Positions 33,081-51,489 are shown, counted from the stretch's first letter. The stretch is 64,000 nt of DNA from Acidianus manzaensis (GCF_002116695.1 NZ_CP020477.1:372001-436000); one strand, 5' to 3'. Program-made: numbers and translations. The notes: generated by a model not told the origin, from the sequence alone.

Positions 33081-33107
33081 TAACTTTTCATAAGTTAAAC
33101 TTTTTTT
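33081..33107 (+). terminator. Hairpin plus T-run after NifX-like gene
   Basis: TAACTT-ttcat-AAGTTA immediately after the stop codon, followed by a run of seven T. It resembles a terminator, but the T-run is also the likely TATA region of the next gene, so both functions are possible. Confidence 0.35.
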
Positions 33108-33128
33108 ATATAAGGCAGAATTAACTGC

Positions 33129-33473
<345 letters not shown>

Positions 33474-33476
<3 letters not shown>

Positions 33477-33526
33477 TGATGTACTCAGCTCACTCAGAAA
33501 GATGAAGAAATAAAAATAATCTGAGG
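33474..33526 (+). ncRNA. Candidate C/D box sRNA (weak)
   Basis: Begins on the stop codon of the DsrE-like gene. Box C-like ATGATGT (33476-33482), 12-nt guide, degenerate D' CAGA (33495-33498), C'-like AGATGAA (33500-33506), about 14 nt, then box D CTGA (33521-33524). Spacing fits archaeal C/D sRNAs, but D' departs from CTGA and the second guide is all A/T. Confidence 0.3.
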
Positions 33527-33567
33527 CAATAAAAAATCAAGTATATTTTTTATATTTTCTCTATATC

Positions 33568-34731
33568 ATGTATTTAATGACTAGAAAAATTCTTATGCAT
33601 GTAGGACCTGAAACAATAGATTATGACGTATTATTAGCAGGCGTTAAAGGAGATATAGGATTTACTTCTAAAGATTTTGTCGACGCGATGAATTATTCTT
33701 TAAAATACTTAAGAAAATTAATGGGAGCTGATGAATCTTATCAGCCTTTTATTATACCAGGTGGTGGAACTTCTGCAATGGAAAGCGTTACTTCTCTACT
33801 TAAGAAAGGAGATAAAGTATTAGTGGTTTCAAATGGAGTTTTCGGAGATAGATGGACTAGCATATTTTCAAGATATCCAGTTGAAGTTAAAACAGTTAAA
33901 GCCAAAGCAGGATATTACGTTAAACCTGAAGAAATAGAGGATGAAATTAAAAAAGAAGGTGGTAAAGTAAAACTAGTTACTTTAACTCATGTAGAAACTA
34001 GTACTGGAATTAGAGAACCTATAGAAGAAGTTTCAAAAAGAATAAGAGATTACACAGATCTGATAGTAGTAGATGGAGTATCAAGTGTAGGAGCAGAAGT
34101 AGTAAAGGCAAAGGATTGGAATATAGATGTTTATTTAACTGCAAGTCAGAAAGCAATTGCTACTCCACCTGGAGCAGGATTATTAGTATTATCTCAAAAT
34201 GCTCTGAAATATCTGGACGATAATGTTGCAGGATATTATCTTAATCTGAAAAATTGGATTAATGTTATGCAATCTATGGAAAACGGAAAAGCTTCTTATT
34301 TCTCTACCCTTCCAGTGCATTTAGTTCTAATGCTTAAGAAAGCTTTCGAGCTAATAGAAGCAGAAGGAATAGAAAATAGAATAAAGAGGCATGAATTAGT
34401 ATCTTCTGCAATAAGAAAAGGATTAGAAGGCATGGGATTAGAAATCGTAGCCAAAGCACCAGATGCATATAGTAATACTGTTACTGGAGTAAAAGTATCT
34501 AAGGTAAATCCTAATGACGTACTTTCAGCAATAACTCAAGAAGGTATAGAGTTAGCTCCAGGAGTTCATCCAGATTTAGCTGGTAAATACTTCAGAATAG
34601 GACATATGGGATGGGTTAACTTAAACGATGCTATATCTACTATTTCTGCATTAGAAAGGGTAATGAAAAAGTTAGGTGAGCCTATAAACTATGGAGAAGG
34701 AGTAAAGGCTATTCAGGATTTCTTAAGCTAA
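33568..34731 (+). CDS. Class V aminotransferase (serine/alanine-glyoxylate type)
   Basis: A 387-residue PLP enzyme of the serine-pyruvate/alanine-glyoxylate aminotransferase group. It begins [14 protein letters not shown], has the [10 protein letters not shown] and [11 protein letters not shown] segments, and the PLP lysine in [13 protein letters not shown]. It probably transaminates serine, alanine or aspartate with glyoxylate or pyruvate. An ATG three codons in (33577) is a possible alternative start. Its last 23 bp overlap the convergent TenA gene. Confidence 0.82.
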   Translation: MYLMTRKILMHVGPETIDYDVLLAGVKGDIGFTSKDFVDAMNYSLKYLRKLMGADESYQPFIIPGGGTSAMESVTSLLKKGDKVLVVSNGVFGDRWTSIFSRYPVEVKTVKAKAGYYVKPEEIEDEIKKEGGKVKLVTLTHVETSTGIREPIEEVSKRIRDYTDLIVVDGVSSVGAEVVKAKDWNIDVYLTASQKAIATPPGAGLLVLSQNALKYLDDNVAGYYLNLKNWINVMQSMENGKASYFSTLPVHLVLMLKKAFELIEAEGIENRIKRHELVSSAIRKGLEGMGLEIVAKAPDAYSNTVTGVKVSKVNPNDVLSAITQEGIELAPGVHPDLAGKYFRIGHMGWVNLNDAISTISALERVMKKLGEPINYGEGVKAIQDFLS

Positions 34732-35371
34732 ATGGAAATTTTTCTAATTTATAAGCTGAATCCCAAAACATATACTCAAATATAGATGCTATTCTAAATT
34801 TTTCTATAGCACATTTTTCTTGTTCTTCTGTTAGCTTAAATGAATTAACAATTTCTAACACTTTTATAACTCCTTTTTCATATTCTTCTCCTCCATAAGT
34901 ATTAATCCATCTATTATAAAGTGGATTAGGAGAGCCAATCTTTATTAATTCTTTACCTACGTTCATATAAATCCAATAACATGGAAGTACTGAAGCTACT
35001 CCTTCAAAATATGGTCTACTATATGCTGTAGAAATTAGAAATGAAGTATATAGCATATTTGTAGGAGATTGAACATAATCTTCTATATTAATTTTCCATT
35101 CCTTTAGAAAGAAATTGTGAAGTTCTTTTTCGACTCTCATTATACTATTAAGATGAGATGCAAAAAGTAGTGAATCTTCTTCTTTTTCTGCTTTTGATGA
35201 TAACAAGGCTAAAACTTTTCCGAATTCTCTTAGGTATAAATGATCTTGAATAATATAATATTTGAACTTATCTTCGTGTAATGTACCTTTTGTTAATTCT
35301 ATTATGAATGGATGAGATAAAATTCCTTCGTATACGTCTTTTATTTTATTCCACATTTTGTCTGTTAGCAT
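34709..35371 (-). CDS. tenA: TenA/thiaminase II family protein
   Basis: A protein of about 220 residues with the all-helical TenA fold. Typical features are [13 protein letters not shown] (substrate aspartate), the catalytic cysteine in [14 protein letters not shown] and a late glutamate in [11 protein letters not shown]. TenA hydrolyses amino-pyrimidine thiamine breakdown products for salvage. I choose the ATG at 35371 (MLTDKMWNK): a TATA-like stretch about 25-30 nt upstream fits leaderless initiation and family start sites. An in-frame ATG at 35419 would add 16 atypical residues. The divergent neighbour encodes a binding-protein-like protein. Confidence 0.8.
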   Translation of the reverse strand: MLTDKMWNKIKDVYEGILSHPFIIELTKGTLHEDKFKYYIIQDHLYLREFGKVLALLSSKAEKEEDSLLFASHLNSIMRVEKELHNFFLKEWKINIEDYVQSPTNMLYTSFLISTAYSRPYFEGVASVLPCYWIYMNVGKELIKIGSPNPLYNRWINTYGGEEYEKGVIKVLEIVNSFKLTEEQEKCAIEKFRIASIFEYMFWDSAYKLEKFPFSLRNPE

Positions 35372-35445
35372 TTTAGTTTCTTGTATACTACGGCAATAAA
35401 AATTTAGAGTTAAATTCATTACTTAACTTATTTAAAAAATTTATT

Positions 35446-36096
35446 ATGATAGTTATTTCTAGTCCTATAGGTCCTGTTTCATATCCTTTAATAGCTTCTA
35501 CTATGAAAAGAAATGACTTTAAGATAGAATTCAACACTGCTGGTGACGTTCGTTTAGATGCCATTCCTTTACTGGAAAAAACAAATTATGTGTTAGTAAG
35601 AAGAATGCTAATTATAACGCCAAAAATAGGTAACAAAATTGCTGTATGGAAAAAAGGGAGCGCAAATGACATTTTACTCAATCTAATTTTAAAATTATAT
35701 GGGTATAAATCTGAAATTATTTATACTGATGAACCTTCTAAGGTATATATACTATATAAGGAAGGTAAAGCTGATTCAGCTTTAGTTACTACTGCTGTTT
35801 CGAAAGAAGGAGTATACGTAGAGGATCTATTAAGGGAAAAAGGATTTGATTTACCTGGAATATGTGGTGCTGATATTTTAAATGATAGTATTGAAAGCGA
35901 TTTCGTTTCAATATATAATGAAGGAATCGATTTGTTTAAAGAAAATATTGAAGAAACAGCAGAATACGTTGCTGAATATTTAGCAGATAATTTGTCTGTA
36001 TATAGGCCATCAATGTTTATCCAGAGTATTATAGAATCCTCAGAATTTCTAGTATCAAAGTTAAATTCTCCTTACACGTTCAGAAAAGTATTTTAA
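35446..36096 (+). CDS. Cytoplasmic substrate-binding-like protein of unknown function
   Basis: A 216-residue protein without a signal peptide that looks like a type II periplasmic-binding fold. It begins VISSPIGPVSYPLIAS, has a central YKEGKADSALVTTAVSKEG segment and a helical end. Related cytoplasmic folds bind or convert small molecules, for example in menaquinone or pyrimidine pathways. It probably belongs to a Sulfolobales family of unknown function (DUF3834-like), but I cannot confirm this. Its start is 74 bp from the divergent tenA start, so a thiamine-pyrimidine link is conceivable. Confidence 0.55.
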   Translation: MIVISSPIGPVSYPLIASTMKRNDFKIEFNTAGDVRLDAIPLLEKTNYVLVRRMLIITPKIGNKIAVWKKGSANDILLNLILKLYGYKSEIIYTDEPSKVYILYKEGKADSALVTTAVSKEGVYVEDLLREKGFDLPGICGADILNDSIESDFVSIYNEGIDLFKENIEETAEYVAEYLADNLSVYRPSMFIQSIIESSEFLVSKLNSPYTFRKVF

Positions 36097-36119
36097 TCAA
36101 ATGTAAAAATGCTTAGCAT

Positions 36120-36686
36120 GTGAAAATAGCATTAATATATTATGGAGGTCAATATAATCATCTTATTTTAAAGAATATAAAGTATTTAGGCGCAGATATT
36201 GAAGTAGTAGATCCTAAAAATGATGTAGAATATATGAAAAAATTTGATTGCGTTATATTTAGCGGAGGACCATATTCCGTAAAAGATGAAATAGGAAAAA
36301 TGGGAAATTCTCCTTTATACGTAAAGGAACTACAAATCCCTAAATTAGGTATTTGTCTAGGACATCAGCTTTTAGCTTATGTTTTAGGAGGAAGTGTAGG
36401 AAAAGCTGAAAATCCAGAATTTGGATTAGCTAAAATAAAAGTTCATAATCACGATACTATTCTTCAAGGATTGAAAAATGAATTTGATGCATGGGAAAGT
36501 CATAATGATGAAGTAAAGGAAGTTCCACCTGGATTTACAGTACTAGCTAGTAGTAAGAATACTAAAATAGAAGCTATGGCTAATAAAGATAATTCAATTT
36601 ATGGAGTTCAGTTTCATCCAGAAGTAAAAAATACTGAAAATGGAATAGAGATATTTAAGAACTTCTTATCAATATGTAAGAAATAA
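36120..36686 (+). CDS. guaAA: GMP synthase glutamine amidotransferase subunit
   Basis: A 188-residue class I glutaminase that supplies ammonia to the separate GMP synthase ATP-pyrophosphatase subunit, as in archaea generally. It shows IFSGGPYSV, the catalytic cysteine in [10 protein letters not shown] and the catalytic histidine and glutamate in [10 protein letters not shown]. It starts with GTG at 36120, giving the usual archaeal length of about 188. Its stop overlaps the nadC start by one base, so the two genes are coupled. Confidence 0.85.
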   Translation: MKIALIYYGGQYNHLILKNIKYLGADIEVVDPKNDVEYMKKFDCVIFSGGPYSVKDEIGKMGNSPLYVKELQIPKLGICLGHQLLAYVLGGSVGKAENPEFGLAKIKVHNHDTILQGLKNEFDAWESHNDEVKEVPPGFTVLASSKNTKIEAMANKDNSIYGVQFHPEVKNTENGIEIFKNFLSICKK

Positions 36687-37519
36687 TGATAGAGCAGATA
36701 TACATTAATAAGTTACTAAATCTTTTAGAAGAAGATTATTTTCCGGAAGATATTACAAGCAAGATAGTTGAAGGATATAAGATAAGAGCTTACATTAGAT
36801 CAAAAGATGAAGGAATACTAGCTGGAAATAAATTTATCATACCTTTTCTTCAATATTTAGGTTTTTCTATTAATGAAAGTATAAAAGACGGAAGTAGGAT
36901 AGAAAAAGGTAATAATTTACTGATATTTGAAGGAAATGCAGATAGCGCTTTATCAGTTGAAAGAATTATTCTCAACATTTTAGGAAAACTTTCTGGAATA
37001 TCTACAACTACTGACAAAATGGTGAAATTAGCTAAGGAGGTTAATCCAAGTATAAGAATAGCAGGGACTAGAAAAACTACTCCAGGATTAAGAGTTTTTG
37101 AGAAATATGCTATAGAAGTAGGAGGAGGAGATCCTCATAGATATAATTTAAGTAGTGCTATATTAATAAAAGATAATCATCTTGCTATAATTGGAAATCT
37201 AGAAAAGGCTATAAAAATGGCTAAACAAATAGCTAGTTTTACACAAAAAATAGAAGTAGAAGTATCCAGCTATGAAGACGCTATCAAAGCATATAAAATC
37301 GGTGTAGATGCTATACTTCTAGATAATATGAGCCCAAAGGAGATTTATCCTATAGTAAATGAGTTAAAAGATAAAGTTATACTTGAAGCGTCTGGAAAGA
37401 TTACTCCAGATAATGTAAAAGATTATGCAAAAACTAATGTAGATATAATCTCGAGCGGATATATTACTCATAGTTCAAAGGCTTTAGATTTTTCAATGGA
37501 TGTTGAAAAAATAATCTAA
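36686..37519 (+). CDS. nadC: Nicotinate-nucleotide pyrophosphorylase (QPRTase)
   Basis: A 277-residue quinolinate phosphoribosyltransferase that makes nicotinate mononucleotide for NAD synthesis. Signature segments are [47 protein letters not shown] and LEASGKIT. It starts where guaA stops (TAATG). nadA and nadB are not in this window, so it depends on quinolinate from elsewhere. The 3' end is 72 bp before the convergent KaiC-like gene. Confidence 0.87.
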   Translation: MIEQIYINKLLNLLEEDYFPEDITSKIVEGYKIRAYIRSKDEGILAGNKFIIPFLQYLGFSINESIKDGSRIEKGNNLLIFEGNADSALSVERIILNILGKLSGISTTTDKMVKLAKEVNPSIRIAGTRKTTPGLRVFEKYAIEVGGGDPHRYNLSSAILIKDNHLAIIGNLEKAIKMAKQIASFTQKIEVEVSSYEDAIKAYKIGVDAILLDNMSPKEIYPIVNELKDKVILEASGKITPDNVKDYAKTNVDIISSGYITHSSKALDFSMDVEKII

Positions 37520-37591
37520 TTAATATTTTTTATAAAAATTTACAAGCGACTTTCTATCAAATTTTGACTTAAAAAGAAATTTTTAACTTCA

Positions 37592-38371
37592 TTATATTTC
37601 ATTCTCATTCTTATTAGCTTCTTTTATCTTGTCTGTAACCTTTTTAGGTAATGCATAATCTTCTCTTCTTTCTTGTACTTTACCTTTAATAATAATGCCT
37701 TTCCCTTCTTGAATGTCTATTTCCCAAACGTATTTGTCATGATTTGTCTGTCTCATTTTTTCAATTAAAATATAACGATGTAACATTCCGTCCTTTATTA
37801 CTCTTCTAAACCTTATTATGCCATCAGCAACATGTTCTATTCCAAAACCAAAAGCTTGCGAAGTAGTTATAGCATACTGAGAAGTGGCTAATATCGTAAA
37901 TTTCCATTTATATAATACTCTTTTAAGATAATAGCTAATCTTCCTTGCCATTGCAGGTTTATCTAAGAAGAAAGCTGAGACTGAATCAATTACTAGCCTA
38001 GCCCTACCGTATCCTAATTTCTGTTTTGCTTGTATAACTTTTTTAACCATCTCTTCTGGCGTTACTTCTTCTAATGACCATTCATCTTCCTTTTCTTTCA
38101 TTAATGCATCAATAATAATTAATTTTTTATCTAGGTATTTTTCTAGATCCCAGTTAAACTGCTTTGCTTGCCTAATAATTGAATCCCTACTTTCCTCAGT
38201 GGTTACATAAATGCAAATATCGCCTTCTTTTAATCCTTCAGCAATAAAACTCAAAGAGAATATTGTTTTACCAGTACCAGGTTCTCCAGTTAACGCTACA
38301 AAGAAGCCTTGAGGTATTCCACCTTCAATTAATTTATCGAAATCTGGAATTCCAGTAGATAATCTTTCCAT
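37592..38371 (-). CDS. KaiC/RadA-like RecA-family ATPase
   Basis: A 259-residue single-domain RecA-like ATPase of the archaeal KaiC group. It begins LSTGIPDFDKLIEGGIPQGFFVALTG, with Walker A GEPGTGKT and Walker B-like LVIDSVSAFF. It lacks the N-terminal helical domain of RadA. Such proteins bind ATP and may act in recombination, signalling or motility control. It is divergent from the tyrosine phosphatase, with starts only about 70 bp apart. No partner is obvious. Confidence 0.8.
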   Translation of the reverse strand: MERLSTGIPDFDKLIEGGIPQGFFVALTGEPGTGKTIFSLSFIAEGLKEGDICIYVTTEESRDSIIRQAKQFNWDLEKYLDKKLIIIDALMKEKEDEWSLEEVTPEEMVKKVIQAKQKLGYGRARLVIDSVSAFFLDKPAMARKISYYLKRVLYKWKFTILATSQYAITTSQAFGFGIEHVADGIIRFRRVIKDGMLHRYILIEKMRQTNHDKYVWEIDIQEGKGIIIKGKVQERREDYALPKKVTDKIKEANKNENEI

Positions 38372-38441
38372 AAGCTTAAATTTGAAAATAAAACTTATTA
38401 AATTAGATGAAGAACAGCGGATCTTCCTGAAAGTGATATTT

Positions 38442-40115
<1,674 letters not shown>

Positions 40116-40133
40116 TAGAGAAGAGTAATTCAA

Positions 40134-41111
<978 letters not shown>

Positions 41112-41158
41112 TATTAAAAAATCTTTATATACTAAACAAAGAAAGAAGCACTTTAAAT

Positions 41159-41835
<677 letters not shown>

Positions 41836-41839
<4 letters not shown>

Positions 41840-42492
41840 AATACATTAATTACTACAAATTTTTTATTTGCTGGTAATGCTACATTATATATTTTTGTAT
41901 TTTCTACTGTAACGAAAGTTCTTTTAGATAAATGTGCATGACCATGAATAGCTATGCTAGGCTTACATTCACTTTCTTCTATAAGTTCATCACCTAATCC
42001 AGGATATGCAAATTTTCTTTCTCCAAATACAGTTTTATAAGTTGGAGCGTAATGAGTTAACAAAATTACAAATTTTCCTTTTTCTGAGCATAATAACTCT
42101 TCCAGTTTCTTTTTTCTTTCTCTATAAAAATCTTCTGTTATTCCTTTTAGTTTTTGCCAAGGTGTAGGTTTTCTTATTACTCCTTCACTACCTATTATCA
42201 CTATATCCTTATATTGATCTTTTGAATCTTCTAGCCAAGTTATTTTAGGAAAGCTTTTTTTGTATTGTTCTCTTTCTTCCACAAAATCCTCATTTCCAAA
42301 AACTGCAAAGATTTTATCAGCTCTATTCAAAAGACTATTGTAAACTGGATCAAAGTGAAGAAATTTTCCTCTATCTGCTAAGTCTCCAGCTAATAATATA
42401 AGGTCTACCTTTTCAGGCAAATATTTCAGAGCTAGGAAATACTCGTTCAAATATCTAGGAGAATGAATGTCTGAAGTTGCTGCTATTAGCAT
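41836..42492 (-). CDS. Calcineurin-like metallophosphoesterase
   Basis: A 218-residue metallophosphoesterase. Metal motifs in order are ATSDIHSP, LAGDLAD, VFGNEDFVEE, LTHYAP and IHGHAHLSK. Proteins of this type cleave phosphodiesters or phosphomonoesters with two metals; the substrate is unknown. It starts 34 bp before the divergent DUF763 gene. Confidence 0.82.
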
Positions 42493-42526
42493 GATTTAAA
42501 TATAATTTGAACTCTATATAAAATAA

Positions 42527-43652
<1,126 letters not shown>

Positions 43653-43675
<23 letters not shown>

Positions 43676-44771
43676 AGATATTGCAATAAAAGAAACAGAA
43701 ATAACTTATATAGATGGAAATCTAGGAAGGTTATACTATAGAGGATATTCAATTTTTGATCTAGCTGAATTCTCAAATTTTGAAGAAACAGCGTACTTAA
43801 TATGGTTTGGAAAACTTCCAAATTCAAGAGAATTAAAGGATTTAAAAGAAAAATTAGCAGAGGAAAGAAACTTACCAGAATATGTAGTACAATTTATAAA
43901 AAATGTAAGGAAAGACGCTAATCCAATGGATGTATTAAGAACAGCAATAAGTATGTTAGGAATAGAAGATGAATCAAATAAAGAAGAATTGTGGGAAAAA
44001 GCAGTTAAAATAACCTCAAAAATTCCAACTATAATATCGTTCTTTGTACGCACGAGGAAAAATCTTGATATTATTGAACCTGATTCTTCCTTGAGTCATG
44101 CTGAAAATTTCCTTTATATGCTAAAAGGAGAAAAACCATCAAATTTAGAGTCAAAAGTAATGGACGTTAGCTTATTACTTCACATGGATCACGAGATGAA
44201 CGCATCTACCTTTGCTTGTCTTGTTGTTGCTTCTACCTTATCTGATATATACTCATCTGTAGTTGCTGGGGTTTCCGCACTAAAAGGTCCTTTACATGGT
44301 GGAGCAAACTCAGAAGCATTAAAGCAATTTATGGAAATAGGAAATAAAGATAATGTAGAAGAGTATATAATGAAAAAACTAGAGTCTGGACATAGAATAA
44401 TGGGATTTGGACATAGAATTTATAAAACATATGATCCTAGAGCAAAAATATTAAAAGAATACGCTAAAATGATAACAAAGGAAAAGGGGTTGTATAACCT
44501 TTACGAAGTTGCAGAGAAAGTAGATGAAATAGGAAGTAGAATATTAGGTAAAAAAGGAATTTATCCTAATGTTGACTTTTATGCTGGATTAGTATTTTAT
44601 TCATTGGGATTTGAACCAGATCTCTTTCCTACTGTTTTTGCATCATCTAGAATTGTAGGATGGACTGCTCATATTATGGAGTATTTGAAAGATAATAAAC
44701 TAATAAGACCTAAGGCTATATATAAAGGAGAAATAGGCAGAAAATATATAGGTATCCAAGAAAGGGAATAA
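43653..44771 (+). CDS. gltA: Citrate synthase
   Basis: A 372-residue short archaeal citrate synthase joining acetyl-CoA and oxaloacetate. Active-site histidines are in GPLHGGANSEAL and GFGHRIYKTYDPRA, with the catalytic aspartate in YPNVDFYAGLVF. Length is typical of thermophilic archaeal enzymes. It starts with ATG at 43653 inside the end of the DUF763 gene, so it is probably co-transcribed with it. Confidence 0.88.
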
Positions 44772-44888
44772 TTTCAAGTGTTCTGTTATATTTTATTTAA
44801 ATGAATATATTATTAATGAAGAATAGTTTTATTTCAGTAAAAAAGAAGATAATATGCGAAAAATTTATAATCGTTTATCCTATTTCTA

Positions 44889-44905
44889 TTTAGGGTAACC
44901 CTAAA
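44889..44905. promoter_or_regulatory. Perfect operator-like palindrome at start codon
   Basis: TTTAGGGT-A-ACCCTAAA is a perfect inverted repeat with 8-bp arms, touching the ATG at 44905. A TATA-like AATTTATAA lies about 25 nt upstream (44862-44870), so the repeat covers the transcription start. This is a strong repressor-site candidate for the two-gene operon. Confidence 0.6.
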
Positions 44906-45252
44906 TGGAAGATTCGTGTTGCCATAATGAAAGGAAAAGAGCATCGGATTATCTTAATGCAAAATATGCAATAAAAGATAATAATGAATATAATGAAAAA
45001 ATTATAAAAACACCAAAATTTAACATCAAAATATATTACAAGAATGAATCAGGAAAAGTAATATTTAGATACTATTCTCCATCTGCTTGTGTTACGACTA
45101 AGATAGCTTTAGAAGCAATAGCAGAATGGATAAACAATGGAGAAGTAAGCAATTCTAGTGAAGCTATAAGTAAACTTTCTGAAATTCAAGGATATAAAAT
45201 TTCAGATGACATCAAAAATTTGGTAGAAGAAGTTTTTAAGGCGATATCATGA
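44905..45252 (+). CDS. Small cysteine-bearing protein, possibly Fe-S scaffold-like
   Basis: A 115-residue protein I do not recognise. The N-terminus has EDSCCHNE, and a central part reads YYSPSACVTTKIALEAIAEWINNGE. The latter vaguely resembles the cysteine-bearing loop and helix of NifU/IscU scaffolds, but the other ligand positions are missing. It is translated together with a DsrE-like gene (4-bp ATGA overlap). The perfect palindrome on its start shows it is regulated. A role in sulfur or metal handling is inferred. Confidence 0.6.
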   Translation: MEDSCCHNERKRASDYLNAKYAIKDNNEYNEKIIKTPKFNIKIYYKNESGKVIFRYYSPSACVTTKIALEAIAEWINNGEVSNSSEAISKLSEIQGYKISDDIKNLVEEVFKAIS

Positions 45253-45575
45253 AAAGAGTAGCATATTTAGCTTTAACAAATTTAGCTCAATATATTCTAG
45301 TTAATATGATATTACCTCAAATAGAAGAAAATAGACATAATGCAGATGTTAAAGGGATTTTCTTTATCCATGATAACGTATATATGCTAACAAAAGGCAC
45401 TGATACTGCAGAAAGACTAAGAAAAATAGCAGATAAAGTATATCTACAAGCGTGCGATCAGTGTACTTACATGAGGAATTTAGCTAACTCTCTAATAGAA
45501 GAAGCAAAAATAGGATGCTTTCCAGACTTTTACGAAAAAGTATTAGATAAAGTAGATTTGATAATAACTATATAA
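45249..45575 (+). CDS. DsrE-like protein with CxxC motif
   Basis: A 108-residue protein with a DsrE-like alpha/beta pattern (RVAYLALTNLAQYIL, GIFFIHDNVYML). It has a CDQC motif, and a further cysteine in IGCFPDF. These cysteines suggest sulfur or persulfide carrying. It is the second gene of a two-gene operon; the first has its own cysteines. Members of this kind act in sulfur oxidation or sulfur supply, but no partner enzyme is nearby. Confidence 0.6.
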   Translation: MKRVAYLALTNLAQYILVNMILPQIEENRHNADVKGIFFIHDNVYMLTKGTDTAERLRKIADKVYLQACDQCTYMRNLANSLIEEAKIGCFPDFYEKVLDKVDLIITI

Positions 45576-45675
45576 TTTTTTAAATAAATCTTCAAATATT
45601 CCTTGAAATGAATTATATAATTATCTTATACAAATCTAGCTAAGCTTTTTATTATTACGTACTGATTAGTTAATC

Positions 45676-46335
45676 ATGATAAAGTTTAGCGTTAACAAAG
45701 AAGAATTACTTTTTTCTAAATTAGTTGATATATCGGAAAATATAAAAATGTCTGTAGTAGAGCTTAATTCTCTTTATTCTAATATATTTGGAGGAAAATA
45801 TCCTGATGCAGTAGCTAAGTCTATAAAAATTAAAGGAATATATGAAAGGATAGGCCTATCCAGAGAAGATATAGTTAATATGCTATTTGGCGAAGCTTTC
45901 TTACCAGATTTTAAAGAATCTATGCTTATGCTAACTCAAGCTCTTTATGATACAATGAAAGCTATAAAAGACGCTGCTAGAGCTATAACTTCAAGAAAAA
46001 TAGATAGTAATTTATGTAAGAACCTTGAAAACAACTTCATAGAGTATTTATCTCTAATTCAAGAAGCTTCCGAAAAATTAGTCTCAATGATATCAAGTTT
46101 ATCCAAAGATATAAAAGAATCATTGAAAATAGGAAAAGAAATACAATTAATTGAAAGAAATGGAGATGATATTAAAGACATGATGATTCAAAAAGTATAT
46201 GAAGTAGAAAAAGATTCTGATATAATAAGTTTATTACAGATGAAAGATATAGTAACATTTTTAGACGATATCTTAGACAATATGGAAGAAGCAACATTGA
46301 GCGTAGAAACTCTGTATGCAACATTAAAGTCCTAA
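45676..46335 (+). CDS. DUF47/PhoU-like phosphate transport regulator
   Basis: A 219-residue all-helical protein of the DUF47 family, which usually accompanies PiT phosphate transporters and is thought to control their activity. Recurrent helical patterns and the late QMKDIVTFLDDILDNMEEA segment fit the family. The PiT gene lies directly opposite, and the two coding ends overlap by 12 bp. This convergent layout is unusual, since the pair is often in one operon. Confidence 0.8.
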   Translation: MIKFSVNKEELLFSKLVDISENIKMSVVELNSLYSNIFGGKYPDAVAKSIKIKGIYERIGLSREDIVNMLFGEAFLPDFKESMLMLTQALYDTMKAIKDAARAITSRKIDSNLCKNLENNFIEYLSLIQEASEKLVSMISSLSKDIKESLKIGKEIQLIERNGDDIKDMMIQKVYEVEKDSDIISLLQMKDIVTFLDDILDNMEEATLSVETLYATLKS

Positions 46336-47286
46336 AATACTTTTCATTACTCCAAAAGCAGCTAACGATGCTATTACGGCTATAAAAGGAGATGTTAACC
46401 ATCCTCTCGCAACTTGAGATAATTGCTTCTTAACATCATATCCAAAACTTCTAAAACTTAAACCTATCACTCCTCCCATACTGGTCTGAGTTATGGAAAT
46501 TGGTACACCAAGCAATGTAAATACTTCAGAAATTATATCACTTCCTACTAATGCAGATACTGCACTAGCATATCCTAGCCTTGTTACTCTAAATCCTACA
46601 ACTATAGAAGCATTTTTAGAACTTAAATAAACACCTAAGGCAGCAGCAATACCATAAAGCGGAGCAACTATATAGAATGGTTGATAAACTAAACCTGCAG
46701 AAACGATTATTCCAATAGCATTAGCTCCAGTAACAAAAGAAGTAAAGATTGAGGATAATATAATTAAATATTTATATAATTTTAGTTGTCTAAAAAGTAA
46801 TTTCTGTTTGGATAAAATCTTTTTAAGTAAAAAATACAAAGTTAATGAAGATATAATAGCTAATAAAGGAGAGAAAAACCAAGATGATACTGTAAACCAA
46901 AATTTACTCCAATCAAATAAAAGTCCATGTGAAATCAAAACTAGAATGGCCAAAGACGGATAAATCATCTGGCTTAGTGATGAAGGTATACCAAATTTAT
47001 TTAAATAATAAAAAGAAACTACAGAAGCAAAAATTACAGAAAATAATAAGGCTTCTAGAATTTCTTGCTCACCTTCAATGATTCCTGTTATACTCGACTT
47101 CATAGTAATACTTCCTATAGTTGTTCCCAAAAATAGGCTTAACGCACTAATTAAGTAAGAGTATTTTCTTTTTAAGGCATTCGTGGACAATAGTATTCCT
47201 AATGCGGTTGCAGTATTATTTCCTCCAACAACAAAAGAAGAAATAAATCCTGTAATAAAAATTAAAATAGCTAAAAATTCTAGCAT
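46324..47286 (-). CDS. Inorganic phosphate transporter PiT
   Basis: A 320-residue membrane carrier of the PHO4/PiT family, which takes up phosphate with protons or metal-phosphate complexes. The two duplicated halves carry SFVVGGNNTATALG and SFVTGANAIGI, plus late SALVGSDIISE. About ten helices are visible. It is encoded just after the RHH regulator gene on the same strand, sharing its end with a one-base overlap, so the two form an operon. Confidence 0.85.
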   Translation of the reverse strand: MLEFLAILIFITGFISSFVVGGNNTATALGILLSTNALKRKYSYLISALSLFLGTTIGSITMKSSITGIIEGEQEILEALLFSVIFASVVSFYYLNKFGIPSSLSQMIYPSLAILVLISHGLLFDWSKFWFTVSSWFFSPLLAIISSLTLYFLLKKILSKQKLLFRQLKLYKYLIILSSIFTSFVTGANAIGIIVSAGLVYQPFYIVAPLYGIAAALGVYLSSKNASIVVGFRVTRLGYASAVSALVGSDIISEVFTLLGVPISITQTSMGGVIGLSFRSFGYDVKKQLSQVARGWLTSPFIAVIASLAAFGVMKSILGL

Positions 47287-47501
47287 TATTTTTTACCTAA
47301 ATCTTGACTGTTCTTGTCTAAAAAAACCATGTACTCAGAAATAGCATCCCTTATTAGATCGCTTCTATTTCCATAGCCTAATGTTTTAACTGCCTCATCT
47401 ATTTGATTAAGTAGTTCTTCTTCGATTTTAAATGAGATAGTTAAAGTTTCTTCTAATTCAATCTCGTATGATCCATCTTTGTCTTTCTTAATTATCTCCA
47501 T
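47286..47501 (-). CDS. Ribbon-helix-helix (CopG-like) regulator
   Basis: A 71-residue DNA-binding protein with an N-terminal stretch of acidic beta residues, then the RHH core (LTISFKIEEELLNQIDEAVKTL, then GYGNRSDLIRDAISEYM). I take the ATG at 47501; a GTG at 47510 is possible. A 12-bp palindrome lies about 10 bp upstream, so the protein may repress itself and the PiT gene. It could sense phosphate or a metal, but it lacks the extra domain of NikR. Confidence 0.76.
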   Translation of the reverse strand: MEIIKKDKDGSYEIELEETLTISFKIEEELLNQIDEAVKTLGYGNRSDLIRDAISEYMVFLDKNSQDLGKK

Positions 47502-47510
47502 AAGTATCAC

Positions 47511-47522
47511 ACAAATATTTGT
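47511..47522. promoter_or_regulatory. Palindromes upstream of RHH-PiT operon
   Basis: ACAAATATTTGT is a perfect 12-bp palindrome just before the regulator start. A second palindrome, TTGTTAACAA (47546-47555), lies 23 bp further upstream. Two sites 35 bp apart on one face fit cooperative RHH binding. This is inferred from position. Confidence 0.45.
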
Positions 47523-47599
47523 ATGTACCTATTGATAAAGCTTACTTGTTAACAAATATAGAACATGCTCTTATACTCTAAAAACATTTTATATATTAT

Positions 47600-49709
<2,110 letters not shown>

Positions 49710-49717
<8 letters not shown>

Positions 49718-49844
49718 TTCTAGTAAGGGAGAACTGATAGAAATAAATGCAGATGAAGAAACTATACGAAAATTTAAGAAAATCTTATTGTCATTAAATC
49801 AAAAAATTATATTGGAAGAAAACAATAAAATAGTCTATATCAGA

Positions 49845-49850
<6 letters not shown>
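49710..49850 (+). CDS. Possible small protein after hel308
   Basis: A 46-residue open frame starting at ATG 49710, eight bases before the hel308 stop. The composition is charged ([20 protein letters not shown]) and looks protein-like. It could be translationally coupled. There is no known family. Its end overlaps the convergent pccB end by 6 bp. It may be a real small gene or a chance frame. Confidence 0.45.
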
Positions 49851-51413
<1,563 letters not shown>

Positions 51414-51489
51414 ATATCTCACCTATACATATGATGAAATGTTTATTAAATTTTTACTTTTTATACATTAGAATTTATCTCAAAAACAT

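Noticed and set aside
43736..44053. Antisense open frame within citrate synthase
   Set aside because: Shadow of the real gene; no family features and no promoter.
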